A DNA stretch of 64,000 nt from Hirudo medicinalis (taxonomy: Eukaryota > Annelida > Clitellata > Hirudinida > Hirudinidae): NCBI GenBank assembly GCA_011800805.1, contig MPNW01000027.1:105383-169382 (forward strand), in the 5' to 3' direction. Below are positions 1-12,300 of this stretch, in pieces. Under the pieces are notes generated by a model that saw only the letters and a program-made list of their open reading frames with translations, was not told the origin of the DNA and made no database searches. A program made the position numbers and the translations under genes. Each line of letters starts with the position of its first letter. The stretch's first letter is position 1.

Positions 1-186
1 TATGTAAAAAAAATTAATCAAACGTTAAAATTCAAATATCATCAAGCAACTGACCTTTATGGGAATATCTCGCAATGTTTGTTAAAACCGTAATCGATGT
101 TCGAGTTATGACACATACAAATTTTCGGCATTCCGTGTGTTTGCAGAAGAAGTAACTGCGCTATCCACTCCCATTTCTTTTAACCA

Positions 187-657
187 CTACACAAGGAGTA
201 GTGGCAGGCTGAAATCATTGCAGTCACTTTTGGAATGTTTTCCATCATGTAGAAATTGCTCTTCAACCGGCGATAAGTCCCTTGACAATATCTGCATCGT
301 GCAATCTCTATATGAATTCACCCATTTTCTTGATTTTGGACTAGAGGCTAATTCAGGAACTTTCTCGCTGTCACACTTAGAATTGTTCAAGATGACTTCT
401 TCATAGTTTTCAACAGCTGATGTAACACCAACAAGGTATTTTTCGAATAAGTCTTGAACTTTGTTATCTCTAAGGCACCTTGGATGGAATTTCTTTCTGT
501 TGTTAAGGCTATTTTTGGTTTTCAGAGCTTTACAAAGTTCACCAAAAATTCCTTCTTCTTTATAGTAACTAGCCTTATCCAGAGCCTCAAACTCTCGAGT
601 TATTGATATTAAGGCAGAAACAAATTCTGCATCATCATATTTCTTAGATAAAACCAT
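187..657 (-). CDS. Unrecognised 156-residue reading frame
   Basis: An ATG at 657 opens a 156-codon frame ending at a TAG at 187. I do not recognise the family. The protein is rich in Lys, Glu, Asp and Ser, which looks like real coding sequence rather than chance AT-rich ORF sequence: there is a basic stretch NNRKKFHPRCLRDNK near residue 53 and an acidic/hydrophobic stretch after it. No signal peptide, membrane segment or cysteine motif is visible. It could be a single-exon gene or one exon of a gene that continues leftwards beyond the window; the last few residues (SLPLLLV) read more like intron than protein. Function unknown. Confidence 0.4.
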   Translation of the reverse strand: MVLSKKYDDAEFVSALISITREFEALDKASYYKEEGIFGELCKALKTKNSLNNRKKFHPRCLRDNKVQDLFEKYLVGVTSAVENYEEVILNNSKCDSEKVPELASSPKSRKWVNSYRDCTMQILSRDLSPVEEQFLHDGKHSKSDCNDFSLPLLLV

Positions 658-880
658 TATCGCTATTAACTTTCACAAAAATGTAGTACCTTGATAATGA
701 AGATGTATTGCAATTCCTATTCCTATTGCAATAGGAAGAGGAATTCAAAACTACTACAGATATTGTTTTTAAAAAAACAAAATGTCACGCGACTCGTGCG
801 CGGCAATTCCTATCGAATAAAGTCACACAAATTAAACAAAATAAATTAAATAAATTAAAATAAATAATTTAAAATTATAA

Positions 881-1213
881 GACATAAAACAGATTTATAA
901 GATGAGAGCGTGGCAATTGACGTAATGTGCAGATTTGGAAGCTAAGGTGTAGTTACAATGTACTACCGATGTGAAATAACTTTGCCATGGATTTTCTGAA
1001 AGGCCTTTGAGTGTACTTTCAGAATATGTACATAAATATGTGACATAAAACAGATTGATAAGATGAGAGCGTGGCAATTGACGAAAAGTGCAGATTTTGA
1101 AGCTAAGGTGTAGTTATAGTAGAGTTACTCATCATGTGGTACCGATGTGAAATAACTTTGTCATGGTTTTTTTGAAAGGTCTTTTAAAGTGCTTCCATTC
1201 GATGTGTGTACAT
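881..1213. repeat. Tandem duplication, unit about 161 bp
   Basis: The segment starting gacataaaacagat at 881 starts again at 1042, giving two diverged head-to-tail copies. Both share gataagatgagagcgtggc and the later block taccgatgtgaaataacttt. The second copy has small insertions. There is no credible ORF in it. The interval from 1214 to 1775 shows nothing further. Confidence 0.85.
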
Positions 1214-1775
1214 GTACGGCATAGAGCTTTGTTTCACTTTATGCTAGTTCTTATCTAGGTGTCATCAAACTTCTTCACAAAAACAAGAATACAACAAATA
1301 TCCATAATTGTTATAGTGAAATTATATACTATCCGATTAGTCAGAGTGCTGAATGTTCATTTAATCTTATTTTGATTACGAAACATGTCATTTATTTAAA
1401 TATCTAATGTATCTTTGGTCACAGATGTTAACAAGAAGTAGGTTAGGGACTGATTTTTGAGGCGCTTCTGCCGATTGTAGAATATCGAAATGGTATATTT
1501 TTAGAAAGGTATTTCAGTGTAGATTTATAATATGCTTTCTAAATTGGGACACTCTTTTTAATTTCTATTTAAAAGAGTATGAAACTTCGGACAACGATAA
1601 CAAATTTTTCTCTTAACACACAGACTTTTTATTACAAACACTATATTTAGCTTGTCAATATCTTTCAGTTAAAAAAAAATTCGACTCTATATCAGTCCGT
1701 TCCGAAGTTATTAACGGTCAAATTTCTTGCCAGCGTATTGCCAACTTCACCGTCGTGTGAATCGATGCGGTTGAT

Positions 1776-2350
1776 TTAATAATCATAGGAATATTTGAAT
1801 ACAAACGTGGTCCAGAGCATTTCAAAGTAAACGATTATAGTGTTGCGAGCTGGATCAAAACGGAGGTCACTGGATGACTTGGTACCATGAGAGTGGATAT
1901 CTGATGACCTAACAAAAATTGAGTTTAGACATGGGTTTTTTAGGCAACTTTGAGAAGTCACATAATGATGTGATAATGTCTTTTTCCAGGTCAGCTCCAA
2001 TGTTCGAAAAATAAGAATTGAAGGTATTGACAATGTCTAGTGGAGAATTGATTTCCATACCACCTTTTACATATTTATATATATGTATCTTCATCTTCTG
2101 ACCGAGACTTTCCTAACATTGATTTAATTATGTTCCTTGGTGCCTTCAAATTATTTCAAATTGATTTAAATTTCTCGGAGTAGGACTGTTTTCCGGCAAT
2201 TATTTTAATTGTTTTGAATCTGTTGCAATAATCAGCAGTGAACTTACTGCTGCACCTGGTGTGGGAGTCTTGAGGTAATCCTTACAAAGTTTCTTTTTTT
2301 TGCATTAGATTAGGAGACCTGGTGTCATCCATTCTTGTTTTTGCTTTTTC
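1776..2350 (-). mobile_element. Non-LTR retrotransposon remnant (linker ahead of RT)
   Basis: The minus strand encodes broken frames with the pattern SPLDIVNTFNSYFSNIGADL at about 2010-2075. In Jockey/CR1/L2-type LINEs this pattern lies between endonuclease and reverse transcriptase. Upstream on the same strand are pieces resembling the usual YNRFK...AKK..Y..KF stretch. Stops and frame changes show it is dead. No RT catalytic block survives here. Confidence 0.5.
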
Positions 2351-3137
2351 TTGGAACTACACCAAACATGTGAAAAGCTTTCATTATAGATTAATTTGTA
2401 CTTGCTCTGTTTTCCTAGTTTTTCTGTATTTTGTTTAATGTTCGTGGTTAATAATAGTGGTTTATTTCTTCTGCATTTTAAAACTTTACTATTTTTAGTT
2501 CAATTACAACCTAACAACTCCAGCTTCATTTATTCCTTAATAGGAAATTTTTGTCTGCCAGACCAATAAATAATTAAATTAAAATATAATTTAACCATAT
2601 CAAACACATCACATAAAATGCGAGGTCATGCAATAGCAATGCAAGGAGCATGATTGTTGCTCGTGTTGGAGTTTCAGAACTATCTCTTATTACAGTGGTC
2701 CATTGGTCTGCAACAAACAAAGCTCTAGCATTAATCTCAACAGACCAACATGACACAGAAAATATTAAGAGAAACGAGAACACATTCTGTCAAATAAATA
2801 AATAGAAACCATGTAGAGATTCGGACACGAATAACGCGAAGAAAATTGGAAAATATTCCAATACAATAACAAATGAATCCATAAAATTAAATGCATTAAA
2901 AGAATTTTAAATGCAAACAAGTTATTAGTAAATACATTTGGTAGCCGATTATCGAAATATCAGCAGGTTCTGTTCGGGTTTCGAAATAACTATGAATATA
3001 TGAATATTTTACAATCTACTGCATAGATGCAAGAATGCTGCTAAAGCACCGATGACGCAAATAAACGTTAAAATGGTCACAATTGAAAGTTTGTAGCTGC
3101 TAGCAGCATATCCGCATCTACATTGTCGAGGCCCCTG
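2351..3137. other. Gene-free interval
   Basis: AT-rich sequence downstream of the PTB-protein gene (minus strand). It would contain that gene's 3' UTR. No further gene or clear repeat is visible. Confidence 0.5.
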
Positions 3138-4756
3138 TCAGTACTGTCCAATCAATTTGTGGCTATAGGCACTTTCTGCATCCATTCTGCCATTTCTGCT
3201 TATGTAGGTCTTTTTGAATTTTGGATTGAGCAAATACATAGACCCTTGGGATGCTACAGAAGCATCATCAAGGAGAAGATTTGACCTGCTTGGTCCTCTG
3301 GAAACTGGAAGCTGAACCTGTTGGAAAATCAATGATGAGTTGATTTAAAATGACAAATGTAGAAGCTCAGTTGGAGTTTAAGCTAAATAAATGAAAGTCA
3401 TACACTTTGCTACATCATGCTCTAAGGAAACACATAACAAACCTGATGAAAGTGGTAAGGCCTGGTTTGGTAAGTCACACTGCTTGGTCCAAGATGGTCA
3501 ATTGACCGAGACTTTTTGCCGATCATTCCAGGGGGAGAAAGTACTTGGACATTACGATACTGATAGTACTGATCATCAGCAGATGAACTCACATTGCTTC
3601 CATTGACTCCTTTGGAAGAACCATTTCTTGTTTGTTTACTAAATATTTTTCTCACAGAGACCGTTCCATCAATGACGTCGACTCCTTCATTCATCCTTGG
3701 TCCATGAACGTGGGCCATAGCAACCTCTGGTCCTCCATAAAAGCCACTATCATCGATCGAAGAGCTTGCAAATCTGCTGTCATCACTGAGAATTGAAGAC
3801 CCATTAAAGTTCTGGTTATGAGGATGCACTATGGCACTGACTTCACCATCAGGCTGCCAAATATTTCCTCTGTCGAAAAGTTCAGTCTGTTTATCTTGTA
3901 CCGGAATGTTTGCCGAGACTGCCACCTCTCTATAGGTTGTAGTCGCATTGTCACTCGAATCAAATGAACCCAAATCCGAAGGATCATCGTGTACCACTGT
4001 GGATGGCATCAGTGATGATCTGGTCGGCTTACCATTTGGGAAATGTCTCAAGTGCTGCATTCTTCTGCCATAAGAAGCCTCTGACCGAGGAGCTTGAGGT
4101 CCTCCCCATCGATCGACAGCTAAAGGTCCCATGGGGTAACTTCTGGCAGGTACCAGGGCCAGGCTACCAAGACTCAATTCAGTCCTGGACATGGCACTTT
4201 CCATGTTATATCCAGTTCCAGCCAACTTGTTGAAAATGTCTTGAAATCGAAAAGCTGAACTTTGGTTTTTGAATTTGTAGGCAATAATTTCATATCTGCA
4301 CTGGATGTCGCTATTTTGGGTGTCCACAAATAAAATTACCAGAAGAACGTTGACAAAGTGTACATCTTGCAGTATTCTATCGATGATATTTAATGGGTAG
4401 AATTCATATTGAACTTTCGGATTGAGAGTTAATTTGGAACCAACTCTCCAGCCTTTTTGACTGAGTTTGACCCTAGTTTTCAATCCACTGCGGTTGTCCA
4501 AAACATCTCTGATCTAAAAATTAATGAATTGAATTGTGATTGAAAGGTTTGAAGTTATCAATTAAATATGTGGAATGCAATAGATGAACAATTTTATCAA
4601 TAAATTCAACTTTCTTTGACTCACCTGTGCAAAAGTAGCCCCACTCAAATCTTGGCAGAGAATTTTGAACATGAACCAGGCTTTCTTCTCTATGGACAAC
4701 CTATTCAGCCTTGCTTGAGGTCCCAAATAGGTTGTGGATCTTGACATTACAGACAT
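3138..4756 (-). CDS. PTB-domain adaptor-like protein, 460 residues
   Basis: Exons (minus): 4756-4625, 4513-3443, 3317-3138, all joined in phase 0 through CAG|GTGAGT, a TTTTTAG acceptor, CAG|GTTTGT and a CCAACAG acceptor. Residues about 10-145 read as a phosphotyrosine-binding/PH-type fold, with the characteristic strand-helix run YEFYPLNIIDRILQD, hydrophobic strands and a terminal amphipathic helix (FRFQDIFNKL). The layout resembles the EPS8-type PTB. The remaining 310 residues are Ser/Pro/Arg-rich and probably disordered, with no SH3 or other domain visible, so it is not a full EPS8. A role as a cytoplasmic adaptor is inferred from the fold only. The ATG at 4756 is the first in the exon. Confidence 0.7.
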
Positions 4757-6946
4757 CGTTACTAATTATCGAGATAACTGTTACTCTCTTATTCTTATCG
4801 AGTGGAATGATTACAGAATTAATAAACTATATTCACAATCCGGATAGTGCAATGCTAACTTGATTCCTATGTTTTATGAGGAAAAATCTTAACACGTTTC
4901 AAACTCCGAACTTCAAAAGAATTTCATCGAATTAAAATTCTTCTCATAGCCTCTGAGCTGAGAAGCAAAATTATTTAAGCCGATAACCGTTGTCGTTGCG
5001 CAGAGCCTTCACCATTCATATGCTGTTTACCTTTCGTCACACCTGAGAGCACTGAGGTAAATCTAAAAGAGGTATGCACAGCCTCAAAATGTAAAATCAA
5101 ATAGTCGATATTGTTGTGATGGAATTAACAACTTTTAAAGGTCTCAAAATTATATTACCATCAACGCATGCTTTACACTTCACATTTTCAAAATTATCAT
5201 CATATGCCAGTGTAGCAACAAACGTAGAAGAAATCCACCCTTCTATTCAGTACTCTCAAAGACCCACATCTACGCATGTTCTCAAGAAATATTCCAAACA
5301 TTCTAACATGAGTTAATAAAAGGATTCCACTTACTCAACAGTTTTGAATAGGTTACGTCTTTTGACGATTCATGGAGTTCAATTTAAAGACCAAGCAAAA
5401 AGGAGTCATCATATGAGTTTAATAACAGTAACTAGAAAATCTTTTTCCTTAATTCTACGCAACGAAGAATTTGTATAGAATTTTGTAGCACTAACTATTG
5501 CTTTCTAGCTTTTGTTCTGCTATATTTTCACTAGAGATTTCGACAGATTTTCTTCATATTGTCTCATGTGAAGCTGGAACCAAATTCATGTCCAAAACCA
5601 AGTCATCAGGCACGTCATTGTACCCCCCGCCCCCCTTACTTTCTTAGGCAAGAAGCAAGAAGTCATCTCTTCAAGTTTTGGTTTTGCGAGGGTCTGCCCC
5701 CTTGGAAAAAGCTGAAATGGGCGTCCCTGTTTTTGAGCTTGTTTCCAGGGAAACATCTAACAAGCCGCAATTTCACAAGAAAATAGCTTTGTGAAATCTT
5801 TGTCGCTTTAATCCAGCGTTGCATATTTAATCTTAATTTCAAGATCTTTCGGACAGGATGCTGAAATATTTTTGAAAAATATTTTTACGTTTAATTCTTT
5901 ATATTCTGCCGCTTAGAAAAACATTTTGACACCCTTACAATGGCGACGTATTTGTTAAACATCTTTGGATTACTTTCGATGAATGGTAGCGCGAATGCCC
6001 TCAAAAGCGAAATTGGTTCACCTGAATACCCGAGTAGTATGAGTAATTCAGAGACTTGAATTACTTGTTGTGATAATCATTCCGGTTGCTATTAGGGTAA
6101 GGGTTGTTTCAAGCTTATTTGGTTTGATTGTCATTTTCAAAAGAGGTCCATGTTTTAGCAGTGAGACAAAATATATTACAATATCATATTAGATATTTAA
6201 AAAAATTTCACCTAAAAAACTGCCAAAACGTTTTTGCTAAAATTCGTTCCACGGTAAGAATTTGCTAAGTTATGTATTGCTATGTCGTAAACTGTGTGTT
6301 GGTGACATCATCGCCTAGACAAAATAAATATTTTGAGATCATACGAACAACCAAACGAATCAATCCTCCCTCTGTGTTTGGTTTGATGATTTATTCATCA
6401 TCATATTTGTAAAACTATTAACATTCCTATTCAGAACAGAACTCAACTTTTTCGGATTTTACATGCTTAGAGCGTTTGAAGGTGACTAAAATCTGCAAAT
6501 ACTATCGAATTTGAAAACCTATATGAATTGAACTACAATGCAATAAATCCAGTTATTAAAAACAACCTGCAAATAAGCATTTCCAGGCCATAAAATGATA
6601 AAAGGCCCATTAATTCGAAGCATTGCAGGGAAGCGTAGTAATTTGTCGCGCATGTGCATTTAAATTCGCTTGAATGTGGGAGTGAAAGAATTTCAACAGT
6701 TCATTGTTTTGCTCCTAACCAACGCAGGAAACTTTGTCACCAAGTAAGCCTCATGAGGTCAGCATGGCTGGATCTGTCTTAAAGTTTTTCGTAAAACCTA
6801 GGATGATTAAATCAATAACATTGAGTTGTATAATCTACAATCATTCCATATTTCAATGCAGCCACTTCATGATGTTGGTTCATTTTAGTAGAACTTAAAA
6901 AAAAATTATGACTTTGTCAATTCCCCGACTACTATGCTACATGATA
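4757..6946. other. Gene-free interval upstream of PTB gene
   Basis: The first few hundred bases should hold the promoter and 5' UTR of the PTB-protein gene, but no TATA box or other site is convincing. A 65-codon ATG frame at 5119-5316 (+) has no recognisable features. Around 5610-5750 is a C-rich patch of repeat-like character. Nothing else is supported. Confidence 0.4.
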
Positions 6947-8508
6947 TATTGTGCGTTGCATAATTTTGGCTAAGGTCTAAAAATCGCACAATTTATAAAG
7001 TTATCTTTTAAATTAATGCTGAGTTTTCACCCAAGTATTGTTTATATTATTCACAAGATCGTAATTAATTAAGATACAACAAAATTTAGCAATAATTTTG
7101 AAATTCTGTGGGATTTCGTCGATAAATGCCTTTAATGTTGCTTTACGAGGTTTTCACCACTGAGCATGGGTCTCTTCCTGTCCATGAATTAATTTTTGTT
7201 ACAGGGCTCACAAAAGCTGATTATTATTATACTAATAACGTTCTATATAAATGGCTTCACGTCCATAACTTAACTTTCCTATGTCACAAAAGTACTGAAA
7301 GTTTACGTTATTATAGATGGGTTCTGGAAAGAGACTTAATGATATTGAAAAAGGACAAATAAAGGTCTTTAAAGACTTGGATTCTTCAATTTCATATTTC
7401 TCGGATGGTTAATCGCTCGAGAAAGGTTATGAGCCATTATTTGAATCATCCTGAAAGTTATGGAACTAACATTTTCCAAGAAGACTTCAAAAATTTGCTG
7501 AACGTCAGAGATTAATTGACCTCCGCGAAGCTTCCAACAGTTCAACAAGAGAATAGAAATAAGTCAAATTTTGAAGTAAGTCGATCGACCATATTCAGGT
7601 GCCTTCAGGGGAGTGGTTTTCTGAAGTTTTATGCGTCAGCATAAATCACTTCTAACGGAGACTCACAAGAAGATCCGGCTAAACTGGACAAACGAGATGA
7701 TGGATTCGGAGAAGAACTGGGACTCTTATTTTTCTGACGAAAAGAAATTGAACTTAGATGGACCAGATGGCTTTAAATATTATTGGCAGATGTCAGAGGG
7801 ACCAAAAAAACATTTTTTAAAGAAATTTCGGAGGTGGTCTGGGCTGCCATTTCCTCTCGTGGTTCTGAACTTGTCTTCTTATAGGGGAGGCAGAATTCAT
7901 CAAAATATATCGAAACACTGGACCAGTATTTGAATTTGAATCTCTCTCCTTTTTCTTTATTGTCATGCTAGGCGGGTTCGCAGCTCGGTTGCCATGGCTC
8001 GGCGTTTTATGGCCATGGCCGAACCGAACCTGTCTCCTAGCTCTTACAATAGTCATTACTACAATAAAATTACTTGTCGTAACCAAGTTGTTAAATTAAC
8101 CTCGCGTCGAAGAGAAAGGAGTTACTCTACTCATTACTTCATAATCGTACAACTACAAGCTTGAAACGTTTCCTGGATTCATTAAAAATAAAGTTTAGGA
8201 GTTAAATATTAAGAAAGGAGATAAGATACATTGTTTATACTTTCATATACATTATAATTTATAGATTCGATTTCAATACATATGGAAATTTATGCCCCTA
8301 ATGTTTCTGGTTGATATACAAATTTTTGTTATTTCCAGATTTTTTTGTGAAATCCGCACCAAATATTCGTATGACTTAAATAAATTTGATAAGTTTGTAA
8401 ATATAATATGCTTCAGCACATTGTTGAAGAACTGGTCTATTCAAATCCTGTACATAAGGAGTTATCGTCAAAAAACGTAACTGGGCCAAAATTATGCCAT
8501 GCACAATG
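6947..8508 (+). mobile_element. Tc1/mariner-type DNA transposon, inactive
   Basis: Bounded by imperfect terminal inverted repeats: the left end starts TATTGTGCGTTGCATAATTT at 6947, and the right end, read inward from 8508, starts CATTGTGCATGGCATAATTT. About 21 of the 24 terminal bases match. A TA dinucleotide flanks each end, as expected for Tc1/mariner target duplication. The 1.56-kb length fits the family. The inside holds a broken transposase and an imperfect hairpin at about 7966-8043. Confidence 0.75.
7330..7935 (+). pseudogene. Broken Tc1-like transposase
   Basis: Pieces in different frames follow the order of a Tc1-family transposase. First comes a helix-turn-helix part (IEKGQIKVF, then after a frameshift NRSRKVMSHYLNHPESYGT). 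Next is a DDE-domain block in the frame from 7631, with SDEKKLNLDGPDGFKYYW; the first Asp of that block is the usual catalytic position. Then, in a third frame, VWAAISSRGSELVF. At least two frameshifts and several stops make it non-functional. It fills the middle of the TIR-bounded element. Confidence 0.8.
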
Positions 8509-9343
8509 TATTCGTGCTTAACCTCCACGCTTTTAAGGCTTATAATAACGATTCTAATGAAGTCACAGCCACGATTCTCATTCGGTTCCCCAGATATTTA
8601 AGTGTTATTCAAGCAAAAATGTTAGAATGGATGTTTCTATATACCTAAGCCCTATTCAAGCCAGCCTTCCAAAATATCAGTTATAAACTCCACATCTAAA
8701 GTTACGTTTCAATTTATTTAGTTGTATTCTAATTTGGAAAAGACGACACTATGCAATAGTAGTTCTTGCACTCACCCTGATCATGTTGCCGCTTCCTTTT
8801 CTGGAATTTAAACACGACAACCTCAAAAACGATGCAGAGCCCGAGGACAGCGGATCAAAGTATGATGGGTTGCCTCGTAGTCTGACTCATCGAAGGCTCA
8901 ACAAGACCTTAGCTCCTGTGCACCTACCACTACAATGAAGGTTTCCACCCATCACCTCTGATATGATTATGTAGATCGATCATCATTTTTATACAACTAA
9001 ACAATATAACATAATTTACCATGTTTTTATTCACTTTTTTTGACCACCAAGAACTAAAAATAAATTAGTTGTCCATTATGTACTTTTAAATGTAAACACA
9101 CACAATTAGCCATAAATCTATCCAGGTAATCATTCCATTTGAATACAGAATTAGTTGGAAATATATAATTTATTTTATTTTGACAAGCACAGATAGGTAT
9201 CACTGTTTGACACATAAAACAATTTGAGCACCAAAACAGAATACAGCATGCAGCAATAAATAAATGTCATCGAACAGGAAAGGAGGAGATAAAATATCAC
9301 TGGTGCCACATTGCATCAAATACAATAAAACTTCCAGGAAGGA
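8509..9343. other. Gene-free interval
   Basis: Sequence between the Tc1 fossil and the QSOX stop codon. The right half should be the QSOX 3' UTR (minus strand). No other gene or repeat is seen. Confidence 0.4.
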
Positions 9344-12300
9344 TCACACTTGGTGCTTCAATTTGGCAGAAAGGAGGCATGATCTTCTCTTCCTCATGAA
9401 GTGTAAATACAGTCCAACTATGAGGAGGACACATGCCAAGTAGAATGCCATGCACACCCCAACATCGTAACGATTGAATATGTTGACAACACTAATGAGG
9501 CTCACTGAATTTTTTTCTACTTTCCGACCGTCTCTTTCTATTTTTATCTTCGAACGACCGATCTCTTCGAGATTTCTGTGACCATCTCCACCGCCCACTT
9601 CAGGAAGATCGCTCGAGTCTGGCTGTTTTTTATTCACCAAGTTATAATTCATTGGACCATGGAAATCTGCAATCCCTGAATGACTATACATATTCTTTAG
9701 GAACTTTAAAACTTCTCCTTCATCCCATCCATCACTCAGTCCACTAAAAGATGTTATGTTAATTGTCCCTTTTGTATGAGCATGACATGAGGGGCATTGA
9801 TATTTGTTTGGGAAAATTGTTTTTGGATGTTTGGGGTCTTCAGAAGGATCTCCACTGAGCTTCATGTTAGCCTTGTTGTGAGATCTCCAAAGAAATATAG
9901 CTGCCTGATTGCAATTCTTGACCAAAGAATTTATTTTTACTGCACCTTTCATGAAGTTTATTCTACATTCTTGGCATCCAAAAAAATTCTGCACATAGTC
10001 CCTGACAGAAAGCAGAGTTTGGATGCAGTCTGCATCTGCAACAAGAGGAATCAGAGGAATAATTTGAAAAGGTAAAATTTGAAACAACACTTATTTATTT
10101 GTTATTGCAAATTTAATAAAGTTAAAATATTTATTCTGGCAAAAAAATGTCAAAAGGCATAAAAAAAGGCATGCAAGTTAGCTCAGACACAGTCTTAATG
10201 TGTCATGTTCACAACCCAGCTTATAGCAGATGAAGCTATCAAGTTTTTCAAAACTTGCACCAACTTTAATCTAATTTTAAATATTGTTTTACAATTATAA
10301 ATCTAAAACATTACTCCTCAGCAAATTCAGACTAAATCTCATGAAACAGCACATTAAAGAATTAATATTTCATTAATATTTTTTTTTAAGCGTTTATTTG
10401 GATTGCTCCTAAAATAACAAATTTTGAACAAAGAATAGTAAGAAAAAAAAAACAATCCAAAAGGACAGCCCTAAGGGAAACCTATCCCGCTGATGGGCTG
10501 CCTAAGAAATGAAATTAAGCAATAGAACTGAAGGTAATACTGATGTTAAGATATGTTTCATGTGTACAAAAGATAAAGCATAAGATCTTTAAAGTATGAT
10601 ATGCATATGGATGAGCTTTAATTAATAATAATTAATATTTAAAAAATATAAAAATATTATATTGGACAGCAAATGCTAGAAGTACCTTTTGCTTCCTTTT
10701 GAGCAGCATTTATGGTGACTGAATGGAAGGTCATCCACAACCCACAGGGATAGCCACGCACCATGGCTGAACTTCCCTTGCAAGAAATCCAGTTGTCCAC
10801 ATCTGGATAATCCTTCTTCTGAAACAAACATTTTGAACCAAACTTGTAGACACCATCACTTCTGTACCCAGTGAATATAGGTGAGTACCTGAAATGCTCC
10901 TTCCACAATTTCCAGCCACTCCTCACCACTGATCCCACTGAAGTTCTGTTGATCTTTTTTATCTTCTAATGTCTCAACAATCAATTCCAAACCCTTAATC
11001 AGCTGGACCTTGACAGGCAAGTACTGAAACAGTTGTTTAAGTAGAATAAATGTTATGCACTTGGTGTGCATGAGCACCACCTTTATTTTTGTTATTTCAC
11101 TCATAAACACAAAACGAAGAGCATAAGGCAGCTACAAATCATCTCAAGAAATAACTTTAATTGATATAATGTGAAGAAAATTTGTCATGGTATGGTTATG
11201 GCTTTGAAATGAAAGTTTAGATGTGCAAATGATTTCAGGAGAGAGGGAATTCCATGTCTTGGTGACACTGTGAGAACATTTTTCTTTTATTTAAAGGAAG
11301 TAACTGCTGGAGTGATACCCTCTGAAAGTTGGCAACTGACAATATTACAGTGAACCTCAAACTTTATTTTGAGTCAAAGGTGATCGAGTCTACTTCAGCA
11401 TGGCTTCAGTATAAGTTCACTCTTGGATTAATTCTATCTTAAAATCAGCTTCCTGTAAGGACTCCAGACTGGAGAGCAATGCTTTAGTATAGTAGGCTCT
11501 TGTAAGGTTTGTTTGGTCTTGCAAGCAGAAACTAAGATTCAAAGATCATTCTAGGATAAGTTTTACAGGATAAAAGCTTTTTGGATAATGTAATGTACTT
11601 TATTTATATAGAATTTATTTATGCCATAAGCATAGTGTCAAAGGCATTTTTTGTCAACCATTTATGTAGCACTCCTTTGCAAGGGCGCTCGTGGCAGTGC
11701 AGGATGGGTTTCGAACTCGACACATTATGACCATTGCCATTAATGTCCTATGCAGGAACACTACACGTTCAACCAACCTGCCCAACACAAAGTGAGACTT
11801 TTAGGTAAGTCTATGCTGGCCATCAGAAAGTGCAAATCAACTAATCAATTAATAAACTTGATATAATTCTCTTATCAAAATTGATGCATCAATAAACCAC
11901 TGAATTAATCTAACGTTTACTTAAATTTCCAGGATTTTGCTTTTTTTATAAAATAACATTCAAATGGAGAACAGATTTCCTTTTTAACTGCTTTCTGTCT
12001 GAAAATTATTCTAGAAAGTGAAAGTACTCCCTAAATGACCAAAGCCGATCTGCTCAACGGCAAAACCATTCAAAAGGGGAACTTCCATCGACCCTCTCAA
12101 AGCTCTTTAGGAGGTAGGATTCAGCATCCTCTGGTCCAGCACATGTTGTCAAAAAAGTTTTAAAATAGAGTTCATTCTCATCTAAGTGAAGACCTCTTCT
12201 ACAGAATATTGGTAATTATTCAATCAACAGTCTTTCTAAAATCAAAATCAAAATGAAATCCAAAATCTCAAAGTTCTTGCCTGAAGGATCATGTGAGTCG

